Part shown: positions 5,426 through 5,847 of the stretch, piece after piece
How positions within the stretch are numbered: position 1 is the stretch's first letter
Layout of the letters: the number at the start of each line of letters is the position of its first letter
Source: Acidobacteriota bacterium
Lineage (GTDB): Bacteria; Acidobacteriota; Vicinamibacteria; Vicinamibacterales; JACQTH01
Direction: 5' to 3'
DNA length: 5,847 bases
Assembly (NCBI GenBank): GCA_016210935.1
Contig: JACQTH010000237.1
Location: forward strand, 1 to 5,847
Notes under the pieces: model-generated
Databases searched by the model: none
What the model saw: the letters and a program-made list of their open reading frames with translations, nothing else
What the model was told of the DNA's origin: nothing
Translations under genes and position numbers: made by a program

Positions 5426-5613
5426 AGCGCTGTATGGCGATTGCGGCAGTAGTTCTTGTTCCGAGCGCCGTGTACGCCCAGGAAACACGACAGAACTGGC
5501 CAGGACTGGCGAAGAAACCAAATCGTCACTCAATTCCAGGAATGGGCGGCAGCAGAGAGCTTGCCACTCACGAGGCCACACATCCAGGTGATGTCGCTGG
5601 GTGTTCCGCATAA
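5422..5613 (+). CDS. Small ORF with signal peptide, probably a frameshifted or truncated secreted protein
   Basis: A 63-residue frame. Residues 1-19 form a textbook Sec signal peptide: M-K-R, a hydrophobic core A-I-A-A-V-V-L-V-P, and a V-Y-A cleavage site followed by Q-E. GGAGGG at 5411-5416, five bases before the ATG, is a strong Shine-Dalgarno, and the start overlaps the preceding stop as ATGA, so translation is coupled to the unknown gene upstream. After the cleavage site the sequence (about 44 residues, Gly/His/Pro-rich) has low complexity and no recognisable domain. In the same DNA a different frame looks more protein-like. I therefore think the export signal is real but the mature part is out of its original frame or replaced. 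Confidence 0.45.
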   Translation: MKRCMAIAAVVLVPSAVYAQETRQNWPGLAKKPNRHSIPGMGGSRELATHEATHPGDVAGCSA

Positions 5614-5660
5614 ACCGGTGACGCTCCCGCGCGGGTGGCAGGGCGTATATGGCGTTGGGC
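5495..5660 (+). pseudogene. Frame-displaced remnant of a protein, possibly GIY-YIG-like N-terminal region
   Basis: In the frame beginning at 5495, the residues include Q-D-W-R-R-N-Q-I-V, Q-F-Q-E-W-A-A-A-E-S-L-P-L, R-P-H-I-Q-V-M-S-L-G-V-P-H-K-P, and L-P-R-G-W-Q-G-V-Y-G. This amphipathic, proline-punctuated text is more protein-like than the overlapping signal-peptide frame. It resembles my recollection of the segment just before the G-V-Y-x-F core of some GIY-YIG-type nuclease-like proteins, but I cannot confirm it. After G-V-Y-G the frame turns into unconvincing sequence and stops at 5711-5713. There is no own start codon with a ribosome site. Best read as a decayed fragment. Confidence 0.3.
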
Positions 5661-5684
5661 TGACCCGCAGCTTTCCACACCCGT

Positions 5685-5692
5685 GCTATCCT
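5685..5692 (+). promoter_or_regulatory. Possible -10 element placing the DUF104 start at or near the transcript 5-prime end
   Basis: GCTATCCT ends eight bases before the ATG at 5700, with TATCCT matching the -10 consensus at four of six positions. A start of transcription about seven bases downstream would fall on the ATG, giving a leaderless message, consistent with the missing Shine-Dalgarno. No good -35 is seen. Confidence 0.3.
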
Positions 5693-5699
5693 CTGTTTC

Positions 5700-5847
5700 A
5701 TGCGGCCCGTTGACGCGCTCTACGAGAACGGCCTCTTTCGGCCCGTGTCGCCGCTGCCGCTGCGCTCGGGGGAGCGTGTTGCCCTCATTGTCGTTCGACG
5801 GCCGGACCCGACTCGGTGGGATTTTAGCCGGCTCGCCGCGCACGGCG
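5700..5847 (+). CDS. DUF104 / AF2212-type antitoxin, N-terminal part cut by the window edge
   Basis: From ATG 5700 the frame is open to the window end (49 codons): M-R-P-V-D-A-L-Y-E-N-G-L-F-R-P, then S-P-L-P-L-R-S-G-E-R-V-A-L-I-V-V-R-R-P-D-P. The A-x-Y-E-N-G-x-F-x-P-x-x-x-L-x-L-x-x-G-x-x-V motif is the DUF104 signature of AF2212-like antitoxins, small beta proteins usually encoded just before a PIN-domain (VapC-type) ribonuclease toxin. The toxin would lie beyond the right edge and is not seen. There is no Shine-Dalgarno. A TATCCT box (5687-5692) stands seven bases before the ATG, so the mRNA may be leaderless. Usual family length is about 60-80 residues, so the gene is nearly complete here. 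Confidence 0.85.
   Translation, partial: MRPVDALYENGLFRPVSPLPLRSGERVALIVVRRPDPTRWDFSRLAAHG

Noticed and set aside
5126..5701. 191-residue minus-strand frame across the unknown gene and the signal-peptide ORF
   Set aside because: The opposing plus frames have better starts, ribosome sites and ATGA overlaps, and this frame lacks a start site or motif. It is kept in mind because the plus-strand genes there are themselves weakly supported.

Overview
The window is GC-rich, densely coding bacterial DNA, read here as chromosomal. No rRNA, tRNA, CRISPR array or complete insertion sequence is visible. Three things together suggest an Acidobacteriota-like (Vicinamibacteria-type) soil or metagenomic genome: the fused E1 alpha/beta dehydrogenase, the dispersed CACAGAG-type inverted repeat, and the dense small accessory genes with DUF4160/DUF2442/DUF104 relatives. 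This placement is an inference and not strong.

Left half (1-1870), minus strand. A compact set of genes reads right to left: a single-domain cupin (1508-1870), an SDR-fold oxidoreductase with a non-canonical active site (716-1507), LemA (147-704), and, after a 93-bp gap filled by an imperfect inverted repeat, the first 17 codons of what looks like an M48 (HtpX-like) metalloprotease running off the left edge (1-53). The cupin stop and SDR start abut (TAGATG), and the SDR stop sits inside the lemA Shine-Dalgarno, so these three are almost certainly one transcript. LemA plus M48 peptidase is a common membrane-associated pair.

Centre (1871-4176). A 173-bp divergent intergenic region carries two face-to-face extended -10 promoters (TGnTATAAT on each strand), one for the cupin operon and one for a 710-residue fused thiamine-diphosphate-dependent 2-oxoacid dehydrogenase E1 (alpha then beta domain). 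No E2 or E3 gene is present here.

Right part (4177-5847), plus strand. The character changes to a run of very small genes with poor family coverage. They are a DUF4160/DUF2442 pair overlapping by ATGA (toxin-antitoxin-like organisation), a DUF6429-like gene whose C-terminal half has lost the family pattern, and an unknown 145-residue protein that overlaps it. These are followed by a signal-peptide micro-ORF that overlaps the unknown gene by ATGA, a frame-shifted remnant of another protein, and the first 49 codons of a DUF104 (AF2212-type) antitoxin running off the right edge. This looks like an accessory, decaying island of toxin-antitoxin-like and orphan small genes. The least described part of the window is the stretch from 4852 to 5713.
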